Of a DNA stretch of 64,000 nt, positions 17,887-27,266 are shown in pieces; the first letter of the stretch is position 1; every line of letters starts with the position of its first letter. The stretch spans positions 301,292 through 365,291 of the forward strand of contig CAYVWR010000004.1 in NCBI GenBank assembly GCA_964455525.1, read 5' to 3'. The notes under the pieces were generated by a model. That model was not told where the DNA came from, ran no database searches, and saw only the letters and a list, made by a program, of their open reading frames with translations. The translations under genes and the position numbers were made by a program. Source of the DNA: JAFDZV01 sp964455525 (GTDB lineage: Bacteria; Bacteroidota; Ignavibacteria; OLB7).

Positions 17887-18573
17887 ATGTCCGAACAAGT
17901 CCGTCTGATGTTCACCGACATCTCCGAGCGCTATGACCTCGGCAACGATGTCCTCTCCTTCGGGGCGCACCGGCTCTGGAAGCGTACGATGGTACGGCAG
18001 GCACGCGTTCCCCGTGGAGGGAAGGTGCTTGATCTTGCTACCGGGACAGGCGATATCGCCCTTCTTTTTGCCGATGAGGTCGGTGCGGAGGGTCGGGTGA
18101 TCGGGGCGGATTTTTCTCCCGGCATGATCGCACAGGCGCAACTGCGGGGGAAAAATCAGCGTGCCAACCTCTCGTTCGAGGTTGGCGATGCCATGCATCT
18201 GCGGTTTGCTGACGATGCGTTCGATATCACTTCCATCTCCTTTGGCATTCGCAATATCGATGATCCTGTGCGTGCGCTGGCCGAGATGCGCCGCGTGGTA
18301 AAGCCGGGGGGACGCGTTGTGGTGCTTGAATTCGGGCAGCCTCGCGGGCTTTTCGGCCTGCTCTACCGCTTCTACTCCAACCATATTCTCCCGATCATCG
18401 GCGGCATCGTCAGTGGCAACCGGGAGGCCTACAGCTATCTGAACAGGACGGCGGCGGCCTTTCCCTGCCGTGATGAGTTTGTCGGGCTGATGCATCGTGC
18501 CGGATTCAGGCGCGCCACCTGGCGAGCTTTGTTCGGCGGCATCGCCTTCCTGTATATCGGCGAGGTGGAATGA
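17887..18573 (+). CDS. menG: Demethylmenaquinone methyltransferase
   Basis: A 228-residue class I SAM methyltransferase of the UbiE/MenG type: VLDLATGTGDIALL (SAM site), FGIRNIDD, LEFGQPRG and the C-terminal family mark SYLNRTAAAFP. It methylates demethylmenaquinone in the last step of menaquinone synthesis. Its stop overlaps the ubiX start by four bases (ATGA), implying coupled translation. With a menaquinone gene set around it, a role in menaquinone rather than ubiquinone synthesis is the sensible reading. Confidence 0.93.
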   Translation: MSEQVRLMFTDISERYDLGNDVLSFGAHRLWKRTMVRQARVPRGGKVLDLATGTGDIALLFADEVGAEGRVIGADFSPGMIAQAQLRGKNQRANLSFEVGDAMHLRFADDAFDITSISFGIRNIDDPVRALAEMRRVVKPGGRVVVLEFGQPRGLFGLLYRFYSNHILPIIGGIVSGNREAYSYLNRTAAAFPCRDEFVGLMHRAGFRRATWRALFGGIAFLYIGEVE

Positions 18574-19235
18574 GCAGGATCATTGATGCGGCAGCCGTTC
18601 CTCTTCGTCGCTCGATCACCGTGGGCGTCTCCGGCAGCAGCGGCTCGGTGTATGCTCTACGGCTGCTCGGGATACTGCCCCGCTATTACCAGCAGGTGAA
18701 CGTTGTGATGTCCAATGCCGCCCGTCTGGTGATAGCACAGGAGACCGATGTACAGGCCCCGAGCGCAGGGGCATGGCATCTGCCGGGGCTGGCCTCGGAG
18801 GAGGGGGAGAGGGTGGCCGTCTGGAATAATCAGAACTACAATGCCCCCTTTGCATCCGGCTCCAATTGTGCCGATGCGATGGTGATCGTTCCCTGCTCGA
18901 TGAGCACGGCCGCTTCCATCGCTCATGGCATCGACCAGAATCTCCTCCATCATGCGGCCGGGGTGAGCATCAAGGAGAAAAAACAGCTTATCATCGTGCC
19001 GCGTGAAACGCCGCTCTCGGCGATTCATCTGCGCAATATGCTGACGCTTGCCGAGCTTGGCGTAAGCGTGATCGCCGCCATGCCTGGCTTCTATGGGGGG
19101 GAGAGAACGTTTGATGATCTGGTTGACTTTGTTGTTCAGAAGGTTCTGAATCAGTTGAAGATCGATCTGCGCCTGGCGCCGAAGTGGGGCGAACAGGGAG
19201 AGAGGATCGGCGATGGGGGAACGGCGAACCCGTAG
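18570..19235 (+). CDS. ubiX: UbiX-family flavin prenyltransferase
   Basis: A 221-residue protein with VGVSGSSGSVYALRLL (FMN-binding start), VPCSMSTAASIAHG and PRETPLSAIHLRNML, the three hallmarks of UbiX. It joins dimethylallyl phosphate to FMN to make the prenylated FMN used by UbiD, encoded three genes back. An N-terminal extension of about 14 residues precedes the flavodoxin-like strand. It overlaps menG by four bases. About 170 bases without clear content separate it from the MqnE-like gene. Confidence 0.92.
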   Translation: MSRIIDAAAVPLRRSITVGVSGSSGSVYALRLLGILPRYYQQVNVVMSNAARLVIAQETDVQAPSAGAWHLPGLASEEGERVAVWNNQNYNAPFASGSNCADAMVIVPCSMSTAASIAHGIDQNLLHHAAGVSIKEKKQLIIVPRETPLSAIHLRNMLTLAELGVSVIAAMPGFYGGERTFDDLVDFVVQKVLNQLKIDLRLAPKWGEQGERIGDGGTANP

Positions 19236-19407
19236 GGGCCTTCAGCGCTGCCACCCTTGTCCTTTCAATCCACAGTGCTATGTTCCGGGGTGGCCAGGCA
19301 CGCGAGTTATCAATGCGGCGTTGGCCAAGCACTACGTACTTCCTCTCTCTCCATAACTACGCGCCGTTGAAGGCGGCATACTACTGACCAAATCGTAAAT
19401 TGGGCCT

Positions 19408-20475
19408 ATGTCCACAAAGCTCATACATCGCGTCCGTTCGCTCAGCGAGCGGGGGGAGAGGATTACGACAGATGATTGTCGCGATCTTTTCCAGGTAAAG
19501 GATCTGACGGCGCTTGCAAAGCTGGCACGTCTGCCGCGTGAGCGGCGGTTTGGAACACGAGGCTTGTATCGCCCCGATCATGTTGCCGAGTATGCTGGGG
19601 AGAGTGTGGAACTCTTTATCTCGGAGCTTGATACCATTGTTCCGGCCGATGCCGTTGAACTGCTGGTGCGTTGCCGGTTGCGCGGTGGTGAATCGCTTGC
19701 GCTCTGGAAGGAGCGTTGTGCCGGGTTTCGCCGCAGCCGTCTGCCCGTTCGTGTGGTTCTCTCGGCAGGTTTTATCGCACGGCTTGCAAGCTATGAAGGG
19801 CTTTCCCATACCGATGTCATAACAGCACTCCAGAAGGAGTGCCAGCTTGTCATTACCGGCGAGGAAGCCGAGTTGTTCGATGCAGATTTCCGGTTCGCCC
19901 ATGCTTCCGGCGTTATCTCGACCGAGGAGTGGATCGCCGTGCATCGTGCCGCACATCGGCTTGGTCTGAAGACGATCGCCGCGATGACATACTCCACGGT
20001 CGATCATCCGGCCGAGTATGCCCGGCATCTTGAGGCGATCCGTGGCATCCAGGAGGAGACCGGGGGCTTTATAGCGTTTGCGCCGATGGCGATTCATAAT
20101 CGTGGCGTTCAAGACTTTTATCTTGCCGCGCCGACCGCTGCACAGACGATCCGGGCGATAGCCATAAGCCGCATCTTCCTCGACAACATTCCGCATATCA
20201 TCGCTTCCCCGGCGCTTGTAACGCTGGAGATCGCCCTGGTGACTCTGAGCTATGGGGCCGATATGCTTGAGACCGTTATTGCAAGCGATGATGTCCACGC
20301 GACCGAATACGCCGCCGATGGCCAGAGTGGGCTTCCGGTGTTCGATGGCTCGGTGGCGGCTGGCATGAAGCTGCCGTCGATCGAGAAGCTGCGGAGTCGG
20401 CTGGCCGAGGCCCGCTGGCTGCCAACCCCGGTGGATGCCTCCTTTGCCGAGGCGCCACAGGATGTGGCGGTCTGA
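19408..20475 (+). CDS. MqnE-like protein lacking the radical SAM cysteine motif
   Basis: A 355-residue protein collinear by eye with aminofutalosine synthase MqnE. Shared features are an N-terminal helical segment (GERITTDDCRDLF), STEEWIAVHRAAHRLGLKT, IQEETGGFIAFAPMAIH, ISRIFLDNIPHI and a late GADMLETVI. At the place of the CxxxCxxC motif that binds the 4Fe-4S cluster it has Gly64, Glu68 and Ile71 (AEYAGESVELFISE), and the GGGAEI loop reads GEEAEL. The frame is intact and the changes are substitutions rather than a deletion. It cannot do normal radical SAM chemistry as it stands. It could be a scaffold, regulator or partner of the MqnA-MqnC fusion that follows, or a gene early in decay. Confidence 0.8.
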   Translation: MSTKLIHRVRSLSERGERITTDDCRDLFQVKDLTALAKLARLPRERRFGTRGLYRPDHVAEYAGESVELFISELDTIVPADAVELLVRCRLRGGESLALWKERCAGFRRSRLPVRVVLSAGFIARLASYEGLSHTDVITALQKECQLVITGEEAELFDADFRFAHASGVISTEEWIAVHRAAHRLGLKTIAAMTYSTVDHPAEYARHLEAIRGIQEETGGFIAFAPMAIHNRGVQDFYLAAPTAAQTIRAIAISRIFLDNIPHIIASPALVTLEIALVTLSYGADMLETVIASDDVHATEYAADGQSGLPVFDGSVAAGMKLPSIEKLRSRLAEARWLPTPVDASFAEAPQDVAV

Positions 20476-20650
20476 TTGCGCAGGGAAACGCGGGGAGGGT
20501 GGATGATCGGTTCATCTGCCAACCCTTCCGGCAGGCCGATCGGGATACCCCCTGGGCTCCTTTTTGTGTCACTGTGACAAGAGCGATCGCTGATAAGGGC
20601 TATCCGGTGATCCGATGCAGAATCCGACAGACTATTCAGGAGATAGATCG

Positions 20651-22675
20651 ATGGTAACGCAAGCTCCGTCCCGCAAAAAACTCCGTGTGGTTGCCGCGGA
20701 CTTCCTGAACTCCCTGCCGCTGACGGTGGAGATGGCGGAGGACGATTTTTTCGACTTCGAGTATGTGATCCCAAGCGAGGGGGCGCGCCGGATGATGGAG
20801 CGGGAGGCGGATATCGCCCTTCTGCCGGTGGCCGCGCTGGCCGAGATCGGCGGACTGGAGGTTGTTCCCGGACCCTGTATCGGCGCCAATGGCCGTGTGG
20901 AGTCGGTGGTGATCGTCAGCGATGCCCCGCTCGATCGCATCGAACGTCTGTACGTTGATAATGCCAGCCGTACATCGGTGGTTCTTGCCAAGGTTTTTCT
21001 CGATTCGGTCGGCAAGGGCGCCGTCCCGTTTGTGCGCCTTTCCGGCGGGGAGATCCCATCGCATGTCAAGGGAAACGATGCGGGACTTCTGATCGCTGAC
21101 GTTGCCTTCAAGGAGTCAAAGCGATTCAAATACCGCCACGATCTTGCCGATGCCTGGAAGCGCCTTACCGGCGAGCCTTTTGTCTTTGCTGTGTGGGCGG
21201 CGCAGCCGGGCGTGCTTACCCCGGAGCTGGTGGAGAGGATCAATCGCCGCTTCTGGGATGGACAGGCGCGCAAACATGGCATCATCGAGCAGTGGGCAGG
21301 CGAGCATGATATGCCGAAGAACGAGGTGGCCGATTATCTCGACGAGCGCATCCAGTATAATCTCAACAAGTCGGCCTGGTATGGCATGCAGGAGTTCTTC
21401 CGCATGGCCGGCAATCTCCGCCTTCTTCCGGATGCCCGTGTGGAGTTTGCCGGGGTGGATGCCACCGGAGGATCGCATGCAAACTCCTTCGGACTCTTTA
21501 CCCCCGAGGTGGTGCCCTACAGCAAGACCTATGGCATCGACCGTATCCTTGCACGCGCCGATGCAGGACGCCGTATTTCCCTGCATGATGCCGAACGGCT
21601 CTACGATCAGGCCAATCTTATCGAGCTTGGTGAGGTTGCGCATAACATCCGGACCCGGCTTAATCCCGGCAATCGTGTCTCCTATATTATCGCCCGCAAC
21701 GTCAACTATACCAATGTCTGCAATGTCGATTGCAACTTCTGTGGCTTCTACCGCAGCCATGATCCAAAGCGTAAAGGCTACGACGAAGGTTATGTGCTGA
21801 CCCGTGAGGAGATCCGCCAGAAGATGAACGAGCTGGGCGATGCAGGTGGCGTGCAGGTGCTGCTGCAAGGTGGGGTGAATCCGAACCTTCCGCTCGAGTA
21901 TTTCACGAGCCTCTTCCGTTGGATGAAGAGCGAATGGCCGCAGATCCAGTTGAACAACCTGTCGGCCGACGAGATCCTGGGGCTGTGCCCGAACAAGTCG
22001 CCGGGAGAGATCGAACATGTGCTCCGCGAGCTTCGCGATGCCGGGCTTGATACGCTTGCCGGTGCTGGTGCCGAGATTCTGGTGGATCGCGTCAGAAAAC
22101 GTGTATCCTATAAGAAGAGCCGCTCGGCGATCTGGCTGGAAGTTATGCGCCAGGTGGGCAAGATCGGTATGAAGGCGTCGGTGACGATGCTCTACGGCAT
22201 GGGAGAGAATACCCGTGAGAAGTTCGCACATATGGCGAAGATCCGGCAGCTTCAGGATGAGGTGCATCCGTTCATGGTGTTTATCACCTGGCCGTATCAG
22301 AAGGGAGAAGGGCAGAAGCTGAAGTCGTACGATCAGTCCGGGGCTACCTATCTCCGCGTTCAGGCAATCTCCCGCATCTTCTTCGATAATATCCAGCATA
22401 TCATGTGCTCCTGGGTGACACAGGGGCCGGATATCGGCCAGACCGCCCTTTATTATGGTGCTGATGATTACGGCTCGGTGATGTTCGAGGAGAATGTGGT
22501 CTCCGCTTCCGGCACCACCTATCGGATGAACGCCGATTCGATGGAACATAATATCCGGGAGGCCGGGTTTATCCCGTTCCGTCGTAAGGGAGATTTCTCC
22601 GAGTGGAACCCGGAAGAGCATGAGATGCTGAAGTCCAAAGGGGTGGTGGCAGTGCTGGAGCCGGGGATGATCTGA
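20651..22675 (+). CDS. mqnA-mqnC: MqnA-MqnC fusion: chorismate dehydratase plus dehypoxanthine futalosine cyclase
   Basis: A 674-residue fusion. Residues about 5-270 are MqnA-like (LRVVAADFLNSLPL, IALLPVAALAEI, FVFAVWAAQPGV), the periplasmic-binding-protein fold that dehydrates chorismate to 3-enolpyruvylbenzoate. After a linker, residues about 300-674 form a full-length radical SAM MqnC: CxxxCxxC at Cys357, 361 and 364 (NVCNVDCNFCGFYR), VLLQGGVNP, GAGAEILVDRVRKR, SWVTQGPDIGQ and MFEENVVSASG. MqnC cyclises dehypoxanthine futalosine. The start is ATG 20651 with AGGAG eight bases upstream; an earlier ATG at 20615 has no such site. Fusing the first and a later step of one pathway is unusual. Confidence 0.9.
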   Translation: MVTQAPSRKKLRVVAADFLNSLPLTVEMAEDDFFDFEYVIPSEGARRMMEREADIALLPVAALAEIGGLEVVPGPCIGANGRVESVVIVSDAPLDRIERLYVDNASRTSVVLAKVFLDSVGKGAVPFVRLSGGEIPSHVKGNDAGLLIADVAFKESKRFKYRHDLADAWKRLTGEPFVFAVWAAQPGVLTPELVERINRRFWDGQARKHGIIEQWAGEHDMPKNEVADYLDERIQYNLNKSAWYGMQEFFRMAGNLRLLPDARVEFAGVDATGGSHANSFGLFTPEVVPYSKTYGIDRILARADAGRRISLHDAERLYDQANLIELGEVAHNIRTRLNPGNRVSYIIARNVNYTNVCNVDCNFCGFYRSHDPKRKGYDEGYVLTREEIRQKMNELGDAGGVQVLLQGGVNPNLPLEYFTSLFRWMKSEWPQIQLNNLSADEILGLCPNKSPGEIEHVLRELRDAGLDTLAGAGAEILVDRVRKRVSYKKSRSAIWLEVMRQVGKIGMKASVTMLYGMGENTREKFAHMAKIRQLQDEVHPFMVFITWPYQKGEGQKLKSYDQSGATYLRVQAISRIFFDNIQHIMCSWVTQGPDIGQTALYYGADDYGSVMFEENVVSASGTTYRMNADSMEHNIREAGFIPFRRKGDFSEWNPEEHEMLKSKGVVAVLEPGMI

Positions 22676-22763
22676 GCGGTAGAGCATAAGCGTATGCCCG
22701 GAGGTGATCCGCATGGGCGGATATCAGGCGCTGCTTCCGGTCGTGGACCGTGTCTCTGTCAAT

Positions 22764-22790
22764 CATCCCTCGGGGGCTTCCCGGGGGATG
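22764..22790 (+). terminator. Terminator after mqnA-mqnC
   Basis: An 11-base stem with one G-T pair (CATCCCTCGGG with CCCGGGGGATG) and a 5-base loop is followed by GTCGTTT. It lies 88 bases after the stop codon and before the lipase gene. Confidence 0.6.
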
Positions 22791-22855
22791 GTCGTTTCCG
22801 GGACCTTCACGCCGTACATGGCTGGCAAAGAACCCAATGATTGAAAGGCCCCCCT

Positions 22856-24079
22856 ATGATACCACGATATGTCAGGCTGGTGTTGCTCTTCTTTCTGTGT
22901 AGCGCTGCCGGCGCATGCTCGGATGCGCAAGGACAGAAGGGCGCACAGCTCGGCAACAACGAGACCACGCCGGTTGGGCCGGTTCAGCGCGGCAGGGTGA
23001 TCTCCTCGGAGCTTATCGGCGAGAAAACCTTGCGGCAGGTGCGCGCCGAGTTCGAGAACAACCAGCTTCCAGAGGAGCCACGGTATGGCGTGAAACTCTA
23101 TAAGATCATCTATGAGACGATCGACGCGCATGGCAGGAGGACAGAGGCCTCTGGCGCTCTGGCCGTGCCGCAGGGAGCCACCGCACCGCTGCCACTGCTC
23201 GGCTACCAGCATGGGACGGTCGTGAGCAGAAAGAGCGTGGCATCGGCGTATGGCTTCGATCTCTCCAGCATCGTCTTCGGCGGCAGCGGGTATGTGCTCG
23301 CCAGTTCCGATTATCTTGGCCTTGGTGAGTCATCCGGGCTGCATCCCTATGTGCATGCCGCCTCGCTCGCCACGGCTGTTATCGACATGCTGCGTGCGTC
23401 GCGGGAGTTCTGCCGTACGCAGAGGGTGGAGCTGGGCGGTGAGCTGTTTCTGCTGGGATATTCCGAAGGGGGTTATGCCACCATGGCGGCACATCGCGCA
23501 CTTGAGAGCAATCATGCCGATGAGTTCACCGTGACGGCCTCGGCGCCGATGGCTGGTCCGTACGATATGTCCGGCACCATGCGCGATCTCTTTATGAGCG
23601 ATGTACGCTACAGCAACCCCTTCTACATGCCCTATGTGATCCTTGCCTACGATGATATCTACGGCGTTGCCGATTCGCTCGGGGCAGTTTTCAAGGAACC
23701 ATATGCACGGCGGATTCCGAAGCTGTTCGATGGAACCAACGAAGGGGTTGCCATCAATCCGGAACTGCCGCGCATGCCGAAGGAGATGCTGAACCCGGAG
23801 TTCCTTCGCGACTTCCAGGCCGATTCCTCTCATCCCCTCGGCCGCGCCCTCCGTGATAACGATCTCTGGGATTGGGCACCGAAAGCGCCTATGCGGCTGT
23901 ATCACTGCACGGCCGACGACCAGGTCCCATTCGGTAATTCCGAGGTTGCCTACCAGCGTTTCCGGCAGCGTGGCTCCCGAAGTGTGGAGCTGGTTCCTCT
24001 GGGCCATGGCGGTCATGGTGCATGCGGCTATCCGAGCATCATGGAGGGAAAACGATGGTTCGATTCGCTGCGGCGTTGA
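22856..24079 (+). CDS. Secreted lipase-family alpha/beta hydrolase, likely lipoprotein
   Basis: About 407 residues from ATG 22856 (AAAGG seven bases upstream; a TTG start five codons earlier is less likely). The N-terminus is a signal with lipobox-like AGAC near residue 20, then a Ser, Asp, Gln-rich linker. The hydrolase core has GYSEGG with the nucleophile Ser, ADDQVPFG with the likely Asp and GHGGHGACG with the His. It resembles secretory lipases and prolyl-oligopeptidase-like esterases (LGYQHGTVVSR, SDYLGLGESSGLHPY). It probably hydrolyses esters or peptides at the cell surface. Convergent with the next gene. Confidence 0.82.
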   Translation: MIPRYVRLVLLFFLCSAAGACSDAQGQKGAQLGNNETTPVGPVQRGRVISSELIGEKTLRQVRAEFENNQLPEEPRYGVKLYKIIYETIDAHGRRTEASGALAVPQGATAPLPLLGYQHGTVVSRKSVASAYGFDLSSIVFGGSGYVLASSDYLGLGESSGLHPYVHAASLATAVIDMLRASREFCRTQRVELGGELFLLGYSEGGYATMAAHRALESNHADEFTVTASAPMAGPYDMSGTMRDLFMSDVRYSNPFYMPYVILAYDDIYGVADSLGAVFKEPYARRIPKLFDGTNEGVAINPELPRMPKEMLNPEFLRDFQADSSHPLGRALRDNDLWDWAPKAPMRLYHCTADDQVPFGNSEVAYQRFRQRGSRSVELVPLGHGGHGACGYPSIMEGKRWFDSLRR

Positions 24080-24175
24080 TGCGGCTCCGGATCTGCCCGG
24101 CGCTGCCAGTCGGGGCCGTGCGTGCTTGGCCGATTGTGATGGTCTGCTCCTGGCCATGCGATCTGCCGATTCTGG

Positions 24176-25069
24176 CTAGAGCAGCTCCCGTACCATGATC
24201 CCATCTCCCTGTACTATCAGGCGCACGCTCCGCTCTACGATTGGGGGAATAGGAGCCTCATAGGGAGCATCCTTCTGGGGGTCCGATCGCGAGATCAGCT
24301 CCAAAATATAAACGCCATCCTGTAACCGCGGAAACTCCATTTGCAGGCGCCGGTCCCAAGGAAGGGAATAATGCTGTTCGCTGATGGCAATTTCGCTCCC
24401 GCTCTCTCGCCGCACGCTTGCTGTAAGCGTGCCGCGGTAGGCTCCGTTGCCGAGTCGTTTGGCATCGACCAGTACCAGGGTGCTATATCCTCCTGGCGGG
24501 CCGGCCGGTTTCTGCGCCTTCGTTCCCCGTTGCCGTGCCACGATCTCTCCGAAAGCCACTCCGGTGTGCACGGCCCCCTTGCGCACAACGATCGGGATAA
24601 GCAGATCCTGCGTTTTGCTTGATGTGGTGAAGCTGGAGAGAGTGTCGGCAGAGGCTATCGTCACGATTTCGCCACCGTCGCTGCTCAGCACAAGGGTTCC
24701 CCAGAATTCTCCATTGGAGAGGAATGCGGGGAACGGCACCTCCACACGCAATGTTCTGCGGCTGTTTGCCGGCAGTAGCAGCTCGCGAGGGGCCACCTTC
24801 AGCCACGCAGCGCAGGAGCGCGACATCTCCTCCCAGGTCATCGCCGAATCAACGTAGGTGTTGCCGTCGGAGTCCGAACGGAGCACCTGGAAGATGACCG
24901 AGGCGGTAACTATTGCCGGACGAGGGGCAAGGTTCTTGACCTGCATCTCGATCAACCAGTTCTGTTCATCCAGTTCAAGAGTGATTGGGGTGGTGCTTAC
25001 AAGCTGGGCCGTTGCGGTTGCATGGCTCAGGAGCAGCAGAAGCATGGCACCCGGTATCGTTCGCTTCAT
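24176..25069 (-). CDS. Secreted PapD-like immunoglobulin-fold protein
   Basis: A 297-residue protein with a signal peptide (MKRTIPGAMLLLLLSHATATA). The mature part resembles the N-terminal Ig domain of pilus chaperones and similar secreted proteins: ITLELDEQNWLIEMQVKNL, LPANSRRTLRVEVPFP and GEFWGTLVLSS. A second beta-rich domain (about 190-297) ends VERSVRLIVQGDG. No usher or pilin gene is nearby, so a chaperone role is not supported; an envelope or matrix role is as likely. Confidence 0.6.
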   Translation of the reverse strand: MKRTIPGAMLLLLLSHATATAQLVSTTPITLELDEQNWLIEMQVKNLAPRPAIVTASVIFQVLRSDSDGNTYVDSAMTWEEMSRSCAAWLKVAPRELLLPANSRRTLRVEVPFPAFLSNGEFWGTLVLSSDGGEIVTIASADTLSSFTTSSKTQDLLIPIVVRKGAVHTGVAFGEIVARQRGTKAQKPAGPPGGYSTLVLVDAKRLGNGAYRGTLTASVRRESGSEIAISEQHYSLPWDRRLQMEFPRLQDGVYILELISRSDPQKDAPYEAPIPPIVERSVRLIVQGDGIMVRELL

Positions 25070-25798
25070 CGCATGGCCCCCTCTGTTCTACGGTCCGGCC
25101 AGACCAGCCCGGCCCTCAGCATTGCGGACGGTGCCAGCCTGAACCATGCCTCCGGCATGCAGAACATCGGGCACTGCTCGCGGGGCGGGCCGCCAATGGT
25201 CCGGTAATGCTGCACAGGCAGCGAAAACCTCTCGTGTGTTTGTGTGCCGAGAGCAATAAGCATGAATCCAGGCGTAAGATTGAAGCTGTCGCTGCGATAC
25301 TCAGCGGAATGACAGGGAGGGATGTCCCACCGGCGATACAGGGCTGGAGGGGGGTAGGAGAGGAGGCTCATCACCAACATACCCCCGGCGTCCACCTATG
25401 TGCCTATGGGGTGGCGGCACATGGTACGGAGCAGAAGCTGCTGGCATACACGGGGTACGTTCCTGGTGCCGCGGAGGCGACCGCGTATACACCATCTTCC
25501 GCAAGCGGATATCGGATCGCCTTTTTTATCGGCTGGCATGCAATGTAGCGCTTGTGATGCTAATAAACGATTCGCATCCGCCATCCGACGATTGCAAACG
25601 CTTTTGGCCATGGTGTGGTTGGAGCCGATGAACTTTTCCTCCTCCACGTCCGAAACTTATCCGTACTTTGGTCTCGTAATGTGTCTCGACTCACTATCGG
25701 TTGATGGCGCCTTACAGAGCCCACACGCGGCACGATCATCGCGGTGATATCTCTGGTGCGGAGCTCAATTAATCCAGAAATCTAGGAGTATAGCAGCA
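25070..25798. other. 729-base region without a supported gene
   Basis: This region separates the divergent PapD-like and FKBP genes. Both strands carry open frames of 60-115 codons, but their translations are rich in Arg, Pro and Cys with no domain, signal peptide or ribosome site. I see no tRNA, clear hairpin or repeat. It may be decayed sequence plus two promoters. Confidence 0.5.
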
Positions 25799-26254
25799 AT
25801 GGCGGTGGCAAAGAATGGCGATGCCGTGAAGATCCACTATACCGGCAAGCTCGACGACGGAACGATTTTCGATTCCTCTGTCGGCCGCGAGCCGCTGGAG
25901 TTCACGGTTGGTGAGGGACAGGTCATCCCCGGCTTTGAGAATATCGTTCTCGGCATGCAGCCGGGCGAATCAAAAACCGAGACGATCGACAAGGATCAGG
26001 CATATGGTGACCGCCGCGATGATATGGTCTTTCGTGTCGAGCGGAGCCAGCTTCCCCCCGATCTGAACCCGGAGGCAGGACAGGAACTCTATATGCAGCA
26101 GCCAGGTGGGATGGCGCTTCCAGTGCTGGTGATCGATACCGATGAGGCAAGCATTACCATCGACGCAAATCATCCGCTGGCCGGACAGGATCTGGTCTTC
26201 GAGGTGCAGCTTGTGTCGATCGATTCTCCTCCGTCGCTTATCATCACGCCATAA
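25799..26254 (+). CDS. FKBP-type peptidyl-prolyl isomerase (SlyD-like)
   Basis: A 151-residue cytosolic protein with the SlyD-type split FKBP fold: VKIHYTGKLDDGTIFDSS, PLEFTVGEGQVIPGFE and LGMQPGE. A flap (about 65-120, AYGDRRDDMVFRV) follows, then the returning strand ITIDANHPLAGQDLVFEVQL. The conserved NHPLAG is the SlyD mark. It lacks the metal-binding His tail of E. coli SlyD. It acts as a prolyl isomerase and holding chaperone. TCTAGGAGTATAGCAGCA upstream supplies a ribosome site. A perfect hairpin follows. Confidence 0.93.
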   Translation: MAVAKNGDAVKIHYTGKLDDGTIFDSSVGREPLEFTVGEGQVIPGFENIVLGMQPGESKTETIDKDQAYGDRRDDMVFRVERSQLPPDLNPEAGQELYMQQPGGMALPVLVIDTDEASITIDANHPLAGQDLVFEVQLVSIDSPPSLIITP

Positions 26255-26305
26255 GGCGGCTATCAGCGTCCATTCAGAGAAATCGAGACGATCAGCCCAT
26301 GTAGG

Positions 26306-26340
26306 GGAAGAAGGGCCTGTAGAACACAGGCCCTTCTTCC
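26306..26340 (+). terminator. Terminator after the FKBP gene
   Basis: A perfect 15-base stem (GGAAGAAGGGCCTGT and its complement) with the 5-base loop AGAAC lies about 50 bases after the FKBP stop. Confidence 0.78.
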
Positions 26341-26509
26341 GTTATCCCCCTTCTGTCCCTGACTGCTCCCGGCAACCGATGCCTGCCGACCTGCCATTTC
26401 CCTCCTGAACCGTTTCTTCCGTTGCCCGGCTAGTGGTAGATTGTCCGCAGTACCCTTGCACTCTCGTTCCGTTGTGCAATGCTCTGCGATCAACCTTCGG
26501 CACCGTGTT

Positions 26510-27097
26510 ATGGCTGGCGAGACCTCTATCCATATACCTGAACTACACGACTACTGTCGCCAGTTTGAAGCGATCAAGGCAGATGTTGCAAGCCTGATCG
26601 CCGATCTCGATGAGCGGAGCTTCAACTGGCGGCCGGAGCAGGGGCGCTGGTCGATCGGTGAATGTTTTGCCCACCTTAATGCTACCGCCGAGCTGTTGCT
26701 CCCAGCCATCTCCCTTCGCATTGAATCTGTACGGGAGCGGGAACTTCTGGCAAGCGGACCGTTGCGCCGGACGCTCTTCAGCAGATTTTTTCTCCGCTTC
26801 ATGGAGCCTCCGTACCGTGTGAAAATTCCCGGGCCGCAGAATCTGCTTCCGGCAGAGGCGCCGCAGCCATTGTCTATCGTCGGCGACTTCATCCATCTCC
26901 AGGACCAGATCATCGCTGCTATCAAGTGCGCCGATGGGCTTGATCTTGGTGCGGTGAGGATGAATTCTCCCTTCAACCGGCCGGTGCGGCTCACGCTGGC
27001 GGAGTGGTTCCTCTTTCTTGCTGTGCATGAACGCCGCCATATCTGGCAGGCACGAGGGTGTATAACCAGCCCTGGCTTCCCGTCAACACAGGGATGA
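26510..27097 (+). CDS. DinB-like four-helix protein
   Basis: About 195 residues from ATG 26510 (MAGETSIHIPELH). A DinB/YfiT-like bundle is suggested by the helix with FNWRPEQGRWSIGECFAHLNA, carrying the first metal His, a middle helix (FIHLQDQIIAAI) and the closing AVHERRHIWQA with two further His, which together form the three-His metal site of this family. Family members act as thiol transferases or metal-dependent hydrolases, mostly uncharacterised. An upstream frame extension to 26441 lacks similarity. It stands between the FKBP terminator and the repeat-protein gene. Confidence 0.77.
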   Translation: MAGETSIHIPELHDYCRQFEAIKADVASLIADLDERSFNWRPEQGRWSIGECFAHLNATAELLLPAISLRIESVRERELLASGPLRRTLFSRFFLRFMEPPYRVKIPGPQNLLPAEAPQPLSIVGDFIHLQDQIIAAIKCADGLDLGAVRMNSPFNRPVRLTLAEWFLFLAVHERRHIWQARGCITSPGFPSTQG

Positions 27098-27266
27098 TAC
27101 AAGCGATCCGTTCATGGTTCTATGGGAGTGGTGCTGCCCTGCAATGGGATGGTTTGCAGAATGGTGCTAGTCTCCGTATCGCTCTCCTGCATGCTGATAC
27201 TACAGGCAGAACGATGAGGCGTATCGATGCAACGGTCGCTTCCCCTTTTTCACCAGGTATCGAGCC

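Noticed and set aside
21116..22714. 532-codon minus-strand frame
   Set aside because: Antisense to mqnA-mqnC, which has all expected motifs.
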